Source of the DNA: Pirellulales bacterium
GTDB lineage: Bacteria > Planctomycetota > Planctomycetia > Pirellulales > Thermoguttaceae
NCBI GenBank assembly: GCA_016935315.1
Contig: JAFGRD010000026.1
Span: 33,285 to 97,284, forward strand
Length of the DNA: 64,000 nt
Direction of reading: 5' to 3'
The notes beneath the pieces were generated by a model. That model saw only the letters and a program-made list of their open reading frames with translations. It did no database searches and had not been told where the DNA came from. The position numbers were made by a program, and so were the translations under genes. Shown one piece after another: positions 61,897 to 64,000 of this stretch. Positions within the stretch are counted from its first letter, which is position 1, and the number at the start of each line of letters is the position of its first letter.

Positions 61897-64000
61897 CTAC
61901 GGCCGGAGCATCCTCAACAGTTCGTCGACGGCCTGATCGGGCGACTTGTCCTTTCTCTGTGGCTGTGCCGTGCCGCGTTCGAACTCGTACAGCCAGTCCA
62001 TCTTGACGGAGACCGCAGGTGCCGTCGCCGAATCGTCGGCGGCCGCCTGCTCCCAAACGGCCTGGTATGCAGCCGTCGCTTCACCCTCCTCCCATCGTGC
62101 CGCCGAACCCTCCGCCGGGGGCAGAACCAACGCCTTGTCGACCGTGGGATCGACCGTCGCCGGCACGGTGATCAACCGCAGGGCATTGAGGAAGTGCGTC
62201 TGGTTGTTTCGCGCCAGCAGCATGTCGGTCGCGTTCACCCTTGCGTCGCGGTTGTAGTCGAAGGGGAAGTCGATCGCCGCCGGATTGAGAAACGTCCGCG
62301 GGTTGTTCCTCGCCAGCAGCATGTCGGTCGCGTTCACCTGGGCATTCGTCGTCGAGTTGCCGGCGTCGGCCACCGCGTTGCCGAAGTAGAAGACGTCGTT
62401 GTGGGACAGCGCCGTGTCGGCGGTGGCCAACACCGTAATCTGGAGCCACTCTTTCCTGACGGCGTAGTCGGGCAAGATCAGCTTCAACCGATCCGAGTTG
62501 CCGACGCCTTCGCCCGGATGCACCGTGACTTGGATCCGCTCGACCACATCCGGCGGCAGGGAATCCCACCGGGACGGATTGTTGTCGTTGCCGACCCGGA
62601 ACTCGAAATTGGCCAACGGATCCAGCGACTGCTGGCCCATCGTCTGCACCGGCAGATTGGCCAGGTCGATCATCACGCCGTTGACGCCCAGGCCGTAGCT
62701 GGTGTAGTTGGCGAACGTCGCCGTCTGGCCCGGCAACAGGGCTTCCTTGTCGGGGGCAACCGCATCGTTGTCCGTGGCATCGGGATTCGCGAGACTCGAC
62801 CCGTCGAAGGCCGAATTGTTGTAGAACACGTGGCGATCGACCACTTCCGAGAACGGCCTCGGCTGGTGATGGGTGGCGCCCAGAGAGAATCCCGTCGCGA
62901 ATCCGTAGGCGTTGATCAGCGGGATCTGCTGAAGATTCTCATACACGTCGCCCGGTCTGGGCGGCTTGTGCGTGATCAGCGTGTGCATCCGCTTCGGTAC
63001 TTCCGTGTGGAACAACTGGCCGCCCACCTCGATCTCGAAGAAGACGTCGAAAAAGCTGTCGGCCGAGCCGCCGTCGGCAAACGGCGGCAGGTCCAACACG
63101 CCAGGCGTGAAATTCAGCGTCTCTTCAATCTCGCCCAGCGAGGGAATGCCCGGATGCAGCCGCACGGTGATCGGCCCAAGCATGGGGCTGTGACCGGTGA
63201 GGTTCAAGTCGACAATTTGGGTCCGCACTTCATCGCGTTGATCCCCGTCATTGTCGTAGGCCGTCCCTTCCGCCGCGCCCTCGAAGTAGACGGCTACCGT
63301 GGTCGGACCGCTCAGCTCAACCATTTCCACTCCCAGCGGCGTGACCAGCTCCACCGATCCCAGCGAGAGGTCGAACTGGTCGATCTCCACCGGAGGACGC
63401 GGCCGGTGATGCGTGGCCACCAGATAAAAGTCCGTCTCGAAGCCGAAGCCGTTCAGCAGCGGGATGTCCTGCACGCCCTCGTACCAGTCCAACGGCCCCG
63501 GCGGCTTCTCGGTGATCTGGCCGCTCATCCGCTTCGGAATTGTCGTATGGAACGTCTCGCCAGCCACATCGACCTGGAAGAACAGATCAAAGAAGCTGTC
63601 GGCCGTGCCGGTCGCGGCAAACGGCGGCAGGTCCAACACGCCAGGCGTGTTGTTGGCCGTCTCTTCGATCTCGCCCAGCGACGGAATCATCGGGTTGAGC
63701 GTCACGCGAACCGGCCCCAGCGTCGGGCTGAGGCCCACCAGGTCCAAATCGGTCATCTGGGTAACCACTTCGTCCCGGCCGTCGCCGTCGTCGTCGTCGA
63801 CCGTGCCTTCCGTAGCGCCCTCGAAGTAGACCGCCACCGTGGCCGGGCCGGTCACCGAGATCATCTCGACCGCCCCGTTGGGCATCCGGATCTCCAAGTC
63901 GCCTATGGTGAAGTCGAACTGGTCGATCTCCACCGCCGGGCGCGGCTGGTGACGCGTGGCGCTGAGGAAGAAGCCCGTGGAATTGCCGGCCTCGTCGACC
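61897..64000 (-). CDS. Secreted dockerin-type protein, C-terminal part (cut by right window edge)
   Basis: The frame is open to the right edge; residues before the first internal ATG continue in frame (VDEAGNSTGFFLSATRHQPR), so the true start lies beyond 64000. A repeat unit of about 180 residues is seen: the boundary block ATxHxPRPxVEIDQFD falls near 63930 and 63390, with a third, degenerate boundary near 62860. Each unit has GPATVAVYFEGA, GxVDDDDGDGRDEV and IPSLGEIEETANNTPGVLDL segments. The C-terminal block follows: the HVFYN domain (from about 62840), paired dockerins (VNATDMLLARNN twice) and a WLYEFE tail. This C-terminus matches the other two dockerin proteins of the window. It is probably exported. 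The function is unknown. Confidence 0.8.
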   Translation of the reverse strand, partial: VDEAGNSTGFFLSATRHQPRPAVEIDQFDFTIGDLEIRMPNGAVEMISVTGPATVAVYFEGATEGTVDDDDGDGRDEVVTQMTDLDLVGLSPTLGPVRVTLNPMIPSLGEIEETANNTPGVLDLPPFAATGTADSFFDLFFQVDVAGETFHTTIPKRMSGQITEKPPGPLDWYEGVQDIPLLNGFGFETDFYLVATHHRPRPPVEIDQFDLSLGSVELVTPLGVEMVELSGPTTVAVYFEGAAEGTAYDNDGDQRDEVRTQIVDLNLTGHSPMLGPITVRLHPGIPSLGEIEETLNFTPGVLDLPPFADGGSADSFFDVFFEIEVGGQLFHTEVPKRMHTLITHKPPRPGDVYENLQQIPLINAYGFATGFSLGATHHQPRPFSEVVDRHVFYNNSAFDGSSLANPDATDNDAVAPDKEALLPGQTATFANYTSYGLGVNGVMIDLANLPVQTMGQQSLDPLANFEFRVGNDNNPSRWDSLPPDVVERIQVTVHPGEGVGNSDRLKLILPDYAVRKEWLQITVLATADTALSHNDVFYFGNAVADAGNSTTNAQVNATDMLLARNNPRTFLNPAAIDFPFDYNRDARVNATDMLLARNNQTHFLNALRLITVPATVDPTVDKALVLPPAEGSAARWEEGEATAAYQAVWEQAAADDSATAPAVSVKMDWLYEFERGTAQPQRKDKSPDQAVDELLRMLRP

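Noticed and set aside
1..64000. CRISPR arrays, tRNA or rRNA genes, and integrase or transposase genes
   Set aside because: I saw no regularly spaced direct repeats, no cloverleaf-like segments and no recombinase motifs; the repeats present are palindromic and dispersed.

Overview
The window is GC-rich DNA from a planctomycete, most likely of the Pirellula type. The evidence is the large secreted proteins that begin with an LEPRLVLD or LENRMLLS motif, the multi-copy lamin-tail (LTD) domains, the CotH-like and dockerin type I domains, and the large two-component proteins. This placement is an inference from protein families; no rRNA is present. I recognised no tRNA, rRNA, CRISPR array or transposase gene.

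Layout. 1-3171: the N-terminal part of a YgiQ-type radical SAM protein (minus) and two glycosyltransferases (GT4, GT9; plus). 3368-6954: a DUF6807/PmoA-like protein and a secreted propeller/repeat/metalloprotease protein (minus). 7220-9791: an OmpR-type regulator with its membrane histidine kinase (minus), with a PhoB-like direct repeat upstream. 10406-12976: a cytoplasmic hybrid kinase with REC-PAS-PAS-HisKA-HATPase-REC order. 13044-23602: two translationally coupled genes for very large exported, membrane-anchored proteins; the second looks like two fused paralogous modules. 24009-24803: an inositol-monophosphatase family enzyme. 24941-25153: a strong promoter followed by an intrinsic terminator, a candidate small RNA or attenuated leader. 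25260-26021: an unknown protein. 26512-32979: a 2155-residue LTD/CotH/dockerin protein. 33038-36721: a methyltransferase, a YacP-like NYN nuclease, an RDD membrane protein and dihydroorotase. 37007-37978: aspartate carbamoyltransferase, divergent from a GGDEF diguanylate cyclase. 38984-40648: a duplicated ABC-2 permease. 41087-46444: a large secreted unknown protein and a DPP-IV-type peptidase. 46607-49809: small hypothetical genes, an NmrA-like SDR and a zinc-ribbon DUF2007-like protein. 49968-61550: a 3860-residue LTD/CotH/beta-helix/dockerin protein. 61897-64000: the C-terminal part of another dockerin protein, running off the right edge.

The most unusual signals fall into three groups. 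(1) A family of about 103-bp palindromic elements occurs five times, in both orientations, all between genes; one copy supplies the stop codon of the gene beside it. (2) Three dockerin proteins share a roughly 270-residue C-terminal block that ends in a WLYEFE tail. (3) A 10-mer, GGACTGTTCC, occurs upstream of three secreted LEPR/LENR-type genes; the two largest also share a TTGCA-N17-CATAAT promoter. The pyrB-pyrC gap is also filled with repeats. Together these suggest a genome with active small-repeat spread and a co-regulated set of giant surface proteins.
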